In this document: positions 44,453-52,844 of the stretch, in pieces | Layout: every line of letters begins with the position of its first letter | How positions within the stretch are numbered: position 1 is the first letter of the stretch | Origin: Haloarcula rubra | GTDB taxonomy: Archaea > Halobacteriota > Halobacteria > Halobacteriales > Haloarculaceae | Direction of reading: 5' to 3' | NCBI RefSeq assembly: GCF_019599465.1 | Contig: NZ_RKLR01000006.1 | Coordinates: 186,001 to 250,000 of the forward strand | DNA length: 64,000 nt | The notes under the pieces: generated by a model | What the model saw: the letters and a program-made list of their open reading frames with translations, nothing else | Database searches by the model: none | Told to the model about the DNA's origin: nothing | Translations under genes and position numbers: made by a program

Positions 44453-46249
44453 ATGTCAGAAAGTGACGACACCACTGGAGCGATGTCGGACGGATTGCAG
44501 GTAGAGCTGTTCCATCCCGAGTCCGACCGGGAACCCGGTGACACCAACATCCAGCGTTTCGGGTTCGACGTCCATCCGATAGTCTTCCCGGTATCGCTGG
44601 TCATCATCGTCGCCTTCGTTGCGGCAACCATCGGCCTCGGTGAGCAGGCGTCGGCGGTGTACACGGACATATTCAACTTCATCAACGGAACCTTCGGTTG
44701 GTTCTACATTCTGGCGGTGAACCTGTTCATCGTCACGATACTGTACTTCGCTTTCAGCAAGTACGGCAACATCAGAATCGGCGGGGTGGAGGCCGAGAAA
44801 GAGTTCAGCGACTTCTCGTGGATGGCGATGCTGTTCAGCGCAGGCATGGGTATCGGCCTCATGTTCTTCAGTGTCGCCGAGCCGATGTGGCACTTCGGTT
44901 CCGGCGCCTCGGATTTCATGGTCGTCCCGCCCACTTTCGGTGCGGAGGGCGGTACAGCAGGTGCCGCCAGTGCCGCGATGGCACAGACGTTCTTCCACTG
45001 GGGATTCCATCCGTGGGCCATCTACGGACTGGTCGGTCTCGGACTGGCCTTCTTCTCGTTCAACCGCGGCCTCCCGCTAACGTTCCGGTCGATTTTCTGG
45101 CCGCTCCTGGGTGAGCGTATCTACGGGTGGCCCGGACACGTCATCGACCTCGTGACCGTCTTCGCGACGCTGTTCGGCCTTTCGACGTCGCTGGGTCTCG
45201 GTGTCGCACAGATAAACACCGGCCTGTCGTACGTCGGAGGGGACATCCTCGGCCTCGTCAACGTCCCGACAGGGACGGTACCACAAGTCGTCCTCATCGC
45301 GGTTATCACCGGCATCGCGACGCTCTCCGTCGCGGCTGGTCTCGAAAGCGGTGTCAAGCGCCTCAGCACGCTGAACCTCTACCTGATGTTCGCCATGCTG
45401 GGGTTCCTGCTCATCGTCGGCCCGACGGTGTACATCTTCGGGACGTTCGCCGACGGTCTCGGTGCCTACCTCGGCAACTTCCTGACGCTGAGCTTCTTCA
45501 CCGGCACTATCGGTGGCTCCGCCGCTCTGGGCGGCTACACCGTCAAGGGCTGGATGGGAAGCTGGACCGTCTTCTACTGGGGTTGGTGGATCGCGTGGTC
45601 GCCGTTCGTCGGGATGTTCATCGCACGCATCTCGAAAGGGCGCACCGTCCGCGAGTTCGTGCTCGGTGTGCTGTTCCTGCCGGCCATGTTCTCGTTCCTC
45701 TGGCTGGCGACGTTCGGCGGGTCGGCCCTCTGGGTCGAACTCGCTGGGGGCGGCGGTATCGCCTCGGCTGTTGCGAATCAGGGCCAGACTGTCGCGATGT
45801 TCGCCATGCTCGAGCAGTTCCCGCTGGGAGCCGTCACGGGACTGCTCGCGACGCTGCTGGTCGTCACCTTCTTCGTGACGTCCTCTGACTCTGGGTCGCT
45901 GGTCGTCGACCACCTGACCTCGGGTGGCAAGCACGACGTGCCGAGAGTCCAGCGTATCTTCTGGGCGGTCACGGAGGGCGCAGTCGCTGCAACGCTCCTC
46001 ATCGGCGGCGGCCTCGGGGCCCTGCAGACGGCCGCGATTACCACCGGCTTGCCGTTCGCGGTCATCCTCTGCCTGATGTGTTACACCGTCTATCTGGGAC
46101 TGGACAACGAGTACGAGATTCTCGAGTCCGAACAGTTCCAGGAGCGCATCCAGGACATGACCGCCGAAGAGGACGTCGACATCACGAAAGCCGGCGGCGA
46201 CGTCGTGACCGACGTCCAAGGCAGTGCGGACCCCGAAGGCAGCGACTGA
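44453..46249 (+). CDS. BCCT-family osmolyte transporter 1 (betaine-type)
   Basis: 598 residues, twelve membrane spans with acidic termini. It carries the sodium-coupled betaine-type features: GMGIG at 131-135 in the unwound helix, HWGFHPWAIY near 182-191, and the aromatic box WTVFYWGWWIAWSPFVG with Trp376, Trp378, Trp379 and Trp382 matching the Trp residues of BetP. Likely imports glycine betaine or a similar trimethylated compound with Na+. It has a long leader and is followed by a second BCCT gene after 228 bases. The hydrophilic C-terminal tail (about 560-598) is acidic and might sense osmotic state, as in BetP. Confidence 0.92.
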   Translation: MSESDDTTGAMSDGLQVELFHPESDREPGDTNIQRFGFDVHPIVFPVSLVIIVAFVAATIGLGEQASAVYTDIFNFINGTFGWFYILAVNLFIVTILYFAFSKYGNIRIGGVEAEKEFSDFSWMAMLFSAGMGIGLMFFSVAEPMWHFGSGASDFMVVPPTFGAEGGTAGAASAAMAQTFFHWGFHPWAIYGLVGLGLAFFSFNRGLPLTFRSIFWPLLGERIYGWPGHVIDLVTVFATLFGLSTSLGLGVAQINTGLSYVGGDILGLVNVPTGTVPQVVLIAVITGIATLSVAAGLESGVKRLSTLNLYLMFAMLGFLLIVGPTVYIFGTFADGLGAYLGNFLTLSFFTGTIGGSAALGGYTVKGWMGSWTVFYWGWWIAWSPFVGMFIARISKGRTVREFVLGVLFLPAMFSFLWLATFGGSALWVELAGGGGIASAVANQGQTVAMFAMLEQFPLGAVTGLLATLLVVTFFVTSSDSGSLVVDHLTSGGKHDVPRVQRIFWAVTEGAVAATLLIGGGLGALQTAAITTGLPFAVILCLMCYTVYLGLDNEYEILESEQFQERIQDMTAEEDVDITKAGGDVVTDVQGSADPEGSD

Positions 46250-46390
46250 CTCTTCCTTCGCGTTTCTCCTCTCGGTCTCAAACCGACGAGTAGCGACTGC
46301 CCTATCCACACCAACGACGGAGACGGTCTCACGTCTGTCATGCGTTTTTCCGACTTCTCGATTTACTCGCGAATAAAACAACGAAAGAGG

Positions 46391-46427
46391 TATTTTAGCT
46401 ATCTTGGCGGGCACACTTGAACGTGTG
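46391..46427 (+). promoter_or_regulatory. Promoter with dyad ahead of BCCT transporter 2
   Basis: TATTTTAGC at 46391-46399 could be a TATA element. CACAC (46412-46416) and GTGTG (46423-46427) around TTGAAC form an inverted repeat near the predicted transcript start, where a repressor could bind. This suggests the second transporter is transcribed separately from the first. Confidence 0.35.
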
Positions 46428-46477
46428 TCATATGTAATCTCAGGATTGACCACCGGGCCCCGAAGATTGAGGGATGC

Positions 46478-48073
46478 ATGCGGACGATACGCACGACAGT
46501 ACAACAGTTCGTCGACGAGCTCGACCTCTCCGTGTTTGGGGTCGGGTTCTCGGTATCGTTGCTGGCGATTCTGGTGTTCTTCCTGAACCCGGAAGCGTCG
46601 GCAGCACAGATGGGACAGATAAACGAGTACCTCTGGACGGAGTTCATGTGGGTCTACGTCGGGACGATGTTCCTGATGGTCGTCTTCAGCCTGTGGCTGA
46701 TGTTCGGCCGATGGGGATCCATCAAGCTCGGGAAACCCGACGACGACCCCGAGTTCAGCCTGCTCTCGTTCTTCTCGATGATGTTCTCGGCCGGTATCGC
46801 GGCCGGCATCGTCTTCTGGGGGCCTGCGGAGGCGCTGAGCCACTACGAGACGGTGCCACCGCTCGTCGGCGCCGACTCCAAGACGCCGGCAGCAGCGGTC
46901 GGTGCGATACAGTACACGCTGTTCCACTGGGGTATCTCCTACTGGGTTCCGTACCTCATCGTCGCGATTCCGATAGCCTACTACGCGTTTCGGAAAGACG
47001 CCCCCATGCGCGTCTCGACGCTCATCGCGCCGTTCGTCGGCGTCGACAACCTCGATGGGTTCTGGGCGAAGACCATCGACATCCTCGCGGTGTTCGCGAC
47101 CATCGGCGGTATCGCGACGACGCTCGGGTTCGTCGGCAAGCAGTTCCTCACGGGACTCACCTACACACTCGGTGTCTCGCTCGGTGACGGCGGGACGGTG
47201 CTGATGATAACGGGGCTGACGGTGGCGTTCACCGTCTCCGTCACCCTCGGCGTCAAGAAGGGTATCGCGAGGGTATCGCTGTTCAACATGGCCGTCTTCG
47301 CACTGCTAGCCGTCGCCACGTTCCTGCTGGGTCCAACCAACTACATCATGAACACGGGCCTGCAAGCGGTCGGGGGCTACTTCGGCCAGTTCCTGACGAT
47401 GAGCCTCTACACGAACGCCGCTGGCACCGGTGAGTGGGTCGGGAACTGGACCGTGTTCTACTGGGCGTGGGTGTTCTCGTGGGCTCCGTTCGGCGGTCTG
47501 TTCGTCGCCAGAATCTCGAAAGGACGAACGATCCGGCAGGTCGTGGCGACGGCGCTGGTCGGCGCGACGGCCTCTACGATTCCGTGGTTCCTGACGATGG
47601 GCGGGAGCGCCATCTACTTCGAGCGCAACGACATCGCGCCGATGCTGGAGATGGTCGACCAGTACGGCGTCTCAGTTTCGGGGTTCCCGTTGTTCGCCAG
47701 TCTCCCGTTCGGTGAAGTGCTGGCGGCAGTGTTCCTGTTGCTTGTGGTGACGTTCTTCGTCACCTCCGCGGACTCCTCGACGCTCGCGCTGGGGATGCTC
47801 ACGACGGGCGGCAAGCAACACCCATCGACGGTCAATCGGGTCATCTGGGGCGGCCTGATGGGCGGCCTCGCGTCCCTGCTCATCGTCGGCGGGGGCATCA
47901 GTGCGCTCCGCTCGTCGGCTATTATCACCGGCTTCCCGTTCGCACTCATCTCCGTCGTCGCCATCGTCGGCATGGCGTTGGAGTTCCAGTCGGTCCGGCC
48001 GCTGCTGACGGCCGAGCGAGACCGGCCAACCCCCGGAACCAGCCGGTCGGCGGCAAGCACTGACGACGATTGA
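46478..48073 (+). CDS. BCCT-family transporter 2 (divergent substrate site)
   Basis: 531 residues, twelve spans, shorter tails than transporter 1. Family identity is clear from WTVFYWAWVFSWAPFGG and RISKGRTIRQVV. Compared with transporter 1 the aromatic box has Val332 where betaine carriers have the third Trp (WAWVFSW against WGWWIAW) and the glycine-rich sodium/substrate motif reads AGIAAG (105-110) instead of GMGIG. FHWGISYWVPYL replaces FHWGFHPWAIYG. Substrate and coupling ion may therefore differ, for example dimethylglycine, sarcosine, carnitine-like or sulfonium compounds. Start ATG at 46478 gives MRTIRTTVQQFVDEL. Confidence 0.9.
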   Translation: MRTIRTTVQQFVDELDLSVFGVGFSVSLLAILVFFLNPEASAAQMGQINEYLWTEFMWVYVGTMFLMVVFSLWLMFGRWGSIKLGKPDDDPEFSLLSFFSMMFSAGIAAGIVFWGPAEALSHYETVPPLVGADSKTPAAAVGAIQYTLFHWGISYWVPYLIVAIPIAYYAFRKDAPMRVSTLIAPFVGVDNLDGFWAKTIDILAVFATIGGIATTLGFVGKQFLTGLTYTLGVSLGDGGTVLMITGLTVAFTVSVTLGVKKGIARVSLFNMAVFALLAVATFLLGPTNYIMNTGLQAVGGYFGQFLTMSLYTNAAGTGEWVGNWTVFYWAWVFSWAPFGGLFVARISKGRTIRQVVATALVGATASTIPWFLTMGGSAIYFERNDIAPMLEMVDQYGVSVSGFPLFASLPFGEVLAAVFLLLVVTFFVTSADSSTLALGMLTTGGKQHPSTVNRVIWGGLMGGLASLLIVGGGISALRSSAIITGFPFALISVVAIVGMALEFQSVRPLLTAERDRPTPGTSRSAASTDDD

Positions 48074-48079
48074 CGGCCT

Positions 48080-48310
48080 TCAGTAGTACTTCCAGTCGTC
48101 TTCGTCGGACCCGCGCTTGACCCCGTCCTCGCTGTCTTGGTCCTCCTCCATCTCGTCCGGCCAGCGGACGCCGTCGCCCGCGAGGCTCTTGTAGGCGAAC
48201 GCACCGAACGCGACGAGTAACATGAGCAGGACGAGCGCACCGACGGCACCGATTAGTTGTGCGGCGACTTCCCCGAAGCCGAAGTCGAACGGTAACTGGA
48301 GCAGGAGCAT
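48080..48310 (-). CDS. Small membrane protein with acidic tail
   Basis: 76 residues from ATG at 48310 (MLLLQLPFDFGFGEVAAQLI). One long hydrophobic segment (about 13-43) followed by a strongly acidic tail (EMEEDQDSEDGVKRGSDEDD) ending WKYY. Convergent with BCCT 2, six bases between stops. Possibly co-transcribed with the membrane protein gene at 48352-48942. Function unknown. Confidence 0.65.
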   Translation of the reverse strand: MLLLQLPFDFGFGEVAAQLIGAVGALVLLMLLVAFGAFAYKSLAGDGVRWPDEMEEDQDSEDGVKRGSDEDDWKYY

Positions 48311-48351
48311 ACAGTCTCGTACGGGTCCCGCACGTTTCAGGGTTCGTAGGG

Positions 48352-48942
48352 CTACGCCGGGTCCGCAGGGGGACCGCTTCCGTGGACCCACCGGCGCGCC
48401 GGTCCGCCGAGGCCGATGGCGGCGATAGCGAGCCAGACGGCCACACTCACCACGGCTGGGAGCACCAACCAAGCGACGGCACTGACCGCCCCTACGCCGA
48501 CCAGTCCGGCCCACGGGTCCCGCCCGCCGAACGACTCGGTGACCCAGACGCCGACGACGGCGAATCCGAGACCGCCGAGCGAGAGGAACGCGACGGCGAA
48601 GACGACGGCACCCAGGGCGGTCAGGACTGTCGTCCCGATTCCGAGGTTCGCCAGTTGGCTGAACGCGTAGACGACGAAGAAGGTCACGATACCGAAAGCC
48701 ATCAGACCGTATACGACGGCGGCCAGCGGACGCTCACTGGAGGCCTCGACGGCCCCGTCGAGGCGGCCGCCGCCCCGATAGATGACGGCACCACCGAACA
48801 GGATTGTCAGCAGGAACGATGCCGCCGCCCGAACCGCTGGGGACGCCTCGGTGACCATCGACGGGTCGAACGCCTGTATCGGGAGTATCGACGGTGACCC
48901 GAAGAGTGGGGGACCGATAGCTGACACGGTGGCTGCTAGCAT
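48352..48942 (-). CDS. Polytopic membrane protein, function unknown
   Basis: 196 residues from ATG at 48942 (MLAATVSAIGPPLFGSPSIL). Four or five hydrophobic spans, with a short basic loop (YRGGGRLDGAVEASSERP) after the first, and a Gly-rich core. The pattern resembles uncharacterised haloarchaeal membrane proteins. It precedes the small acidic-tail membrane protein by 41 bases on the same strand. Confidence 0.7.
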   Translation of the reverse strand: MLAATVSAIGPPLFGSPSILPIQAFDPSMVTEASPAVRAAASFLLTILFGGAVIYRGGGRLDGAVEASSERPLAAVVYGLMAFGIVTFFVVYAFSQLANLGIGTTVLTALGAVVFAVAFLSLGGLGFAVVGVWVTESFGGRDPWAGLVGVGAVSAVAWLVLPAVVSVAVWLAIAAIGLGGPARRWVHGSGPPADPA

Positions 48943-49017
48943 ACTACGGGATTTCGAGACGTGTTGTGAAAAACTGTCGGTCGGTATCTCGCCCTGTTGC
49001 GCCGTGCTAGCCTCGGT

Positions 49018-51405
49018 CTACACGTCGTTCGCCGCCGAGACAGTACGTACCGCCGCCACGTTCTCTTCGACATCGTGGACCCGAACCACCTCTACGTTCC
49101 GCTCGGCCGCCATAGTCGTTACTGCGATGGTCGGCGGCAAGCGATCGCCGCTCGAACAGTCGACCCGTTCGAACATCGTTTTCCGAGAGTGGCCGACCAT
49201 CACCGGGCAACCGAGGGCTCGAAGTTCTGCGAGTCGGTCGACCAGCGCGAAGGATTCGGCGGCGTCCTTGCCGAACCCACAGCCCGGGTCGACGATAATT
49301 TGCTCCCGGTCGAGACCCGCCTGTTCGGCCAGCAAGATCTGTTCACGGAGGTCCGAGACCACGTCGGCGACCACGTCGTCGTACGTCACCGTCCGGTCCG
49401 GGTCGACGGGTGCCGAGAGGCTGTGCATGAGTACCAGCGATGCGTCGTGGTCGGCGACGACGAATCGCATCTCCGGGTCGGAGAGGCCCGAGACGTCGTT
49501 GACGATGTCGGCACCCGCGTCCAGTGCGGCGTCCGCGACTGCCGCCTTGCGAGTGTCGACAGAGATGGGTACGTCGAGCGACGAGAGCGTCTCTATGACC
49601 GGGACCACGCGGTCGATCTCCTCACTTGCCGGGACCGGGTCGGCGCCGGGACGAGTACTCTCCCCGCCCACGTCCAAGATGTCTGCGCCGGCCGCGACCA
49701 TCTCCTCGGCGCGTTCGACCGCCGCGTCGAGGCGGTTGTACTCCCCGCCGTCGTGGAAACTGTCGGGTGTGACGTTCAGAATCCCCATCACGGCAGTCCC
49801 CTCGGTATCGATGGCGGGGGGTGATGGGGGGCCCTCGAGCACCGCCCCCAGTTGCTCGGCGAGGTGTCCGAGGCCGTGGCCCTCGTCTGTTAGACTACTC
49901 GCCAGAGCACGAAGTTGAGTAGGGGCCCCCGAGAGCGTCGTCGAGACCAGTTTCTCCGGCGCGTCACGGTCGGTGCGCACACACGTACCGCCGATTGACT
50001 CCAGACGCTCGCTCACGACGGCCGCCTGCTCGGGCCTGAGGGTCGTCGAGAGGACGCGGCTATCGACGCCGTCGGCGGTCGTCCCCCCGTCGGCTCTGGC
50101 CGTCAGCGTCACCGAACTCGACGGGCCGGCGTCTTTGGGAACGACCGTCCGCGTCCAGCGGTCCCGTGCCTCCGCGACGGCGTACAGCGACCCGGCGACG
50201 AGGACGCAGTCGGACTCGTCGGCGGCGGCTATCGCTCGTTCCGTCGCCTCGGGGACGGACTCAATACGCTGGACCGTCTCGGCATGACCAGCGAGAGCGT
50301 CGCCGAGTGTCTCGACAGTCGCCGCGCGGTCCACCGCCGGACGCGTCGCGTACGCCGTGTCGACCGGCGGGAGTTCGGCGACCATCTCCTCGATGTCCTT
50401 CCCGCCCATCGCCGCGAAGACGAGGTGCAGGTCGTCGTAGTCGTACCGCGAGAGCAGATCAGAGAGCGTCGCTACTGCGCCGGGGTTGTGTGACCCGTCG
50501 AGGACGATCAGTGGGTCCGTCGAGCGGACTTCGAACCGACCGGGCCACGTCGCCTTTCGCAGCCCGTCTGCTATCGTCTGTTCGTCTATGGACGCTACCT
50601 GTCTGGCGAGCGTTGCAGCGACACCCGCGTTCGTCGCCTGATGCTTACCTAACAGTTTGAGGTTCGTCGCTACGGCCCAGTCCGGCCCGGTTATCGAGAC
50701 GTGATTCTCGACGGCGGAGGACATCCCGTTCTCGACGGCTGAGACGTCGGCATCCTCTCCGCCGACCTGTATCACGTCCGACTCCGTCCGGATAGCGTCG
50801 AGTGCCGCACCGTCGGCCCCGGTAACGAGTGGTCCGTCCGCGGGCGCGACCTGTGCCTTGTCGCGAGCGATTTCCTCGACGGTGTCACCGAGCAGGTCGG
50901 TGTGCTCCAAACTGACGCTCGTGACGGCGCTCGCGACGGGGTCTACAGCGCTGGTCGCGTCGTACCGGCCGCCGATACCGACTTCGAGGACGGCGACGTC
51001 CACATCCTCGGCGCCGAAGTGGTACAGCGCGAGTGCGGTGAGGACTTCGAAGTGCGTGGGCATGTCGTCGTCCGCTCGCAACCGCTCGAGACAGGGGTCG
51101 ATTCGCTCGACGAACTCCGTGACCCGCTCTTTGGGGACCTTGCGGCCGTTGACCGTCACTTGCTCGCGAAAGTCGTTCAGTGCCGGCGACGTGAACAAGC
51201 CCACGTCTAGGCCGGCAGTCCGGAGGACGCTCTCCAGCATGCGGGCGGTACTCCCCTTGCCGTTCGAACCCGCTATCTGGACGCAGTCGACGGATGCCTG
51301 TGGAGTCCCGAGGTGTGAGAGCATCCGCGCCGTCGTCTCCGTCCCGAGTTTGGGCCGACGGCGCTGTAGCGACTGCAAGTAGTCGGCAGACTCGTGGTAC
51401 TCCAT
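49018..51405 (-). CDS. folCP: FolC-FolP fusion: folylpolyglutamate/dihydrofolate synthase and dihydropteroate synthase
   Basis: 795 residues from ATG at 51405 (MEYHESADYLQSLQRRRPKL). The N-terminal Mur-ligase-like FolC has the ATP loop AGSNGKGS (45-52) and the glutamate-adding domain with LDGSHNPGA. The C-terminal DHPS begins near 538 with VMGILNVTPDSFHDGG, DVGGESTRPGA, SVDTRK, NDVSG, DPGCGFGK and VGHSRKTMF, all the pterin and pABA site loops. About 100 residues between (430-535) match neither and may be a linker domain. FolP-FolC fusions are known in haloarchaea. It serves folate biosynthesis with FolE and FolA of this window, and is divergent to the AlaX-like gene. Confidence 0.93.
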   Translation of the reverse strand: MEYHESADYLQSLQRRRPKLGTETTARMLSHLGTPQASVDCVQIAGSNGKGSTARMLESVLRTAGLDVGLFTSPALNDFREQVTVNGRKVPKERVTEFVERIDPCLERLRADDDMPTHFEVLTALALYHFGAEDVDVAVLEVGIGGRYDATSAVDPVASAVTSVSLEHTDLLGDTVEEIARDKAQVAPADGPLVTGADGAALDAIRTESDVIQVGGEDADVSAVENGMSSAVENHVSITGPDWAVATNLKLLGKHQATNAGVAATLARQVASIDEQTIADGLRKATWPGRFEVRSTDPLIVLDGSHNPGAVATLSDLLSRYDYDDLHLVFAAMGGKDIEEMVAELPPVDTAYATRPAVDRAATVETLGDALAGHAETVQRIESVPEATERAIAAADESDCVLVAGSLYAVAEARDRWTRTVVPKDAGPSSSVTLTARADGGTTADGVDSRVLSTTLRPEQAAVVSERLESIGGTCVRTDRDAPEKLVSTTLSGAPTQLRALASSLTDEGHGLGHLAEQLGAVLEGPPSPPAIDTEGTAVMGILNVTPDSFHDGGEYNRLDAAVERAEEMVAAGADILDVGGESTRPGADPVPASEEIDRVVPVIETLSSLDVPISVDTRKAAVADAALDAGADIVNDVSGLSDPEMRFVVADHDASLVLMHSLSAPVDPDRTVTYDDVVADVVSDLREQILLAEQAGLDREQIIVDPGCGFGKDAAESFALVDRLAELRALGCPVMVGHSRKTMFERVDCSSGDRLPPTIAVTTMAAERNVEVVRVHDVEENVAAVRTVSAANDV

Positions 51406-51502
51406 AGCACATATGGTCGGCTTCGGCCTGATTAAGCTATCGCCGTCCCACGGAGCGGGCTCGAGCGCGTGATTTATTGGCATGGCTCCCGAGGCGATGG
51501 GC

Positions 51503-52702
51503 ATGACTGTGGAAGCGACAGCCAACCTCGCCAGCGACCAGCCGTACGTGACGTCGTTCGACGCGACGGTCCGCGCCGTCGACGGCCGTGACGTGACGCT
51601 GAACAGGACGTACTTCTACGCCGAGGGCGGTGGCCAACCGGCCGACAGGGGTACACTCGCCGGCGTCGACGTCGTCGACGTCCAGAAACGCGACGGTGAA
51701 ACGATCCATACGCTCGCCGAGACACCCGGAATCGAAGTCGGCGAGACGATAAGCGGCGAGATAGACGAGCAGTTCCGTACGTACAGCATGCGGGCCCACA
51801 CCGCGAGTCACGTGGTCTACGGCGTCGGCCGGAAACTGTTCGACAGTCACGGTTACGGCGGGTTCGACATCGGTGAGGATAGCGTCCGCCTCGACTTCGA
51901 CGCCGACGCGGACGCTGACGAGGTGAACGCGCTTACCTTCCAGCGGATGGCCAACGAGGCAGTCTGGGACAGCCGGTCGGTGGAGTGGTACGAGATGGAC
52001 GTAGAGGAAGCACGCGCCGACGACGACATCGTGTTCAACCTCGGTGACGCCGATCCGACGGACAGCGTCCGTATCGTGGAAATCGACGGGTGGGACATCT
52101 CGGCCTGTGGGGGCACGCACGTTCGGAACACGAACGAGATCGGGCCCATCGAGGTCGTCGACGTCTCGAACCCGGGTGCAGACCTCGTCCGTGTCGAGTA
52201 CACCGTTGGACCCTCGGCGATTCAACGACAGGTAGACCGGCGACGGAGTGCGTCCCGTGCGGCCGACACGCTAGATACGAGCGTCGACGATCTCGCCCGG
52301 CGGGCACAGGGACTGTTAGAGGAGAAAAAGTCGTTACAGGCCGAGGTGGACGACCTCCACGAGCGACTGTTGGACGCCCGCATCTCGTCGCTGGCGGCGG
52401 ACACGGCGGCCAGAGACGGCCAGGAGTGGCTGGTCGGCACCATCGATGGCGCCGGTCCCAACACCGTCGCCGACCGCGTGGGAGCGCTTGACGACGATAT
52501 AGCGGACGTGGTTGTCCTCGTCGGACGGGACGGGGCGACGTTCGTCGTCGTCGGCACGAACGGCGAGACGGACGCGAACGCTGTCATCGACGACGTGACC
52601 GGCGAGTTCGGCGGGGGCGGCGGCGGCCAACCGACGCTCGCGCAAGGCGGCGGTCTCGACGCCGACCCCGAATCGGTCGTGGAGTATCTGCGCGAAGGGT
52701 AG
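51503..52702 (+). CDS. alaX: Alanyl-tRNA editing protein (AlaX-L type, with DHHA1 domain)
   Basis: 399 residues from ATG at 51503 (MTVEATANLASDQPYVTSFD); an ATG at 51482 adds seven residues. The SAD/editing domain has the zinc quartet His99 and His103 in MRAHTASHV, with Cys202 and His206 in ACGGTH. A short coiled coil (about 265-292) leads into a DHHA1 domain ending FGGGGGGQPTLAQGGG. There is no aminoacylation domain, so it is a free-standing deacylase of mischarged Ser- or Gly-tRNA(Ala), not AlaRS. An editing enzyme within a serine/glycine-producing cluster is a neat but possibly chance neighbour. Confidence 0.88.
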   Translation: MTVEATANLASDQPYVTSFDATVRAVDGRDVTLNRTYFYAEGGGQPADRGTLAGVDVVDVQKRDGETIHTLAETPGIEVGETISGEIDEQFRTYSMRAHTASHVVYGVGRKLFDSHGYGGFDIGEDSVRLDFDADADADEVNALTFQRMANEAVWDSRSVEWYEMDVEEARADDDIVFNLGDADPTDSVRIVEIDGWDISACGGTHVRNTNEIGPIEVVDVSNPGADLVRVEYTVGPSAIQRQVDRRRSASRAADTLDTSVDDLARRAQGLLEEKKSLQAEVDDLHERLLDARISSLAADTAARDGQEWLVGTIDGAGPNTVADRVGALDDDIADVVVLVGRDGATFVVVGTNGETDANAVIDDVTGEFGGGGGGQPTLAQGGGLDADPESVVEYLREG

Positions 52703-52844
52703 CACGCACCGACGGTGGGGTTCGAATCTCGTCACGTTGTCTGACAGACACGACGAGCGAACAGAGCGACGCCGAACACATCCTATCCCCCACTTGTCAG
52801 CTACACTAACATTATTACGGCGGTGAGGGGAAGGTCCGGGTGAG

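Noticed and set aside
51503-52702. Truncated alanyl-tRNA synthetase pseudogene
   Set aside because: Editing and DHHA1 domains are complete and the start is clean, so it is a free-standing AlaX-L rather than a broken AlaRS.
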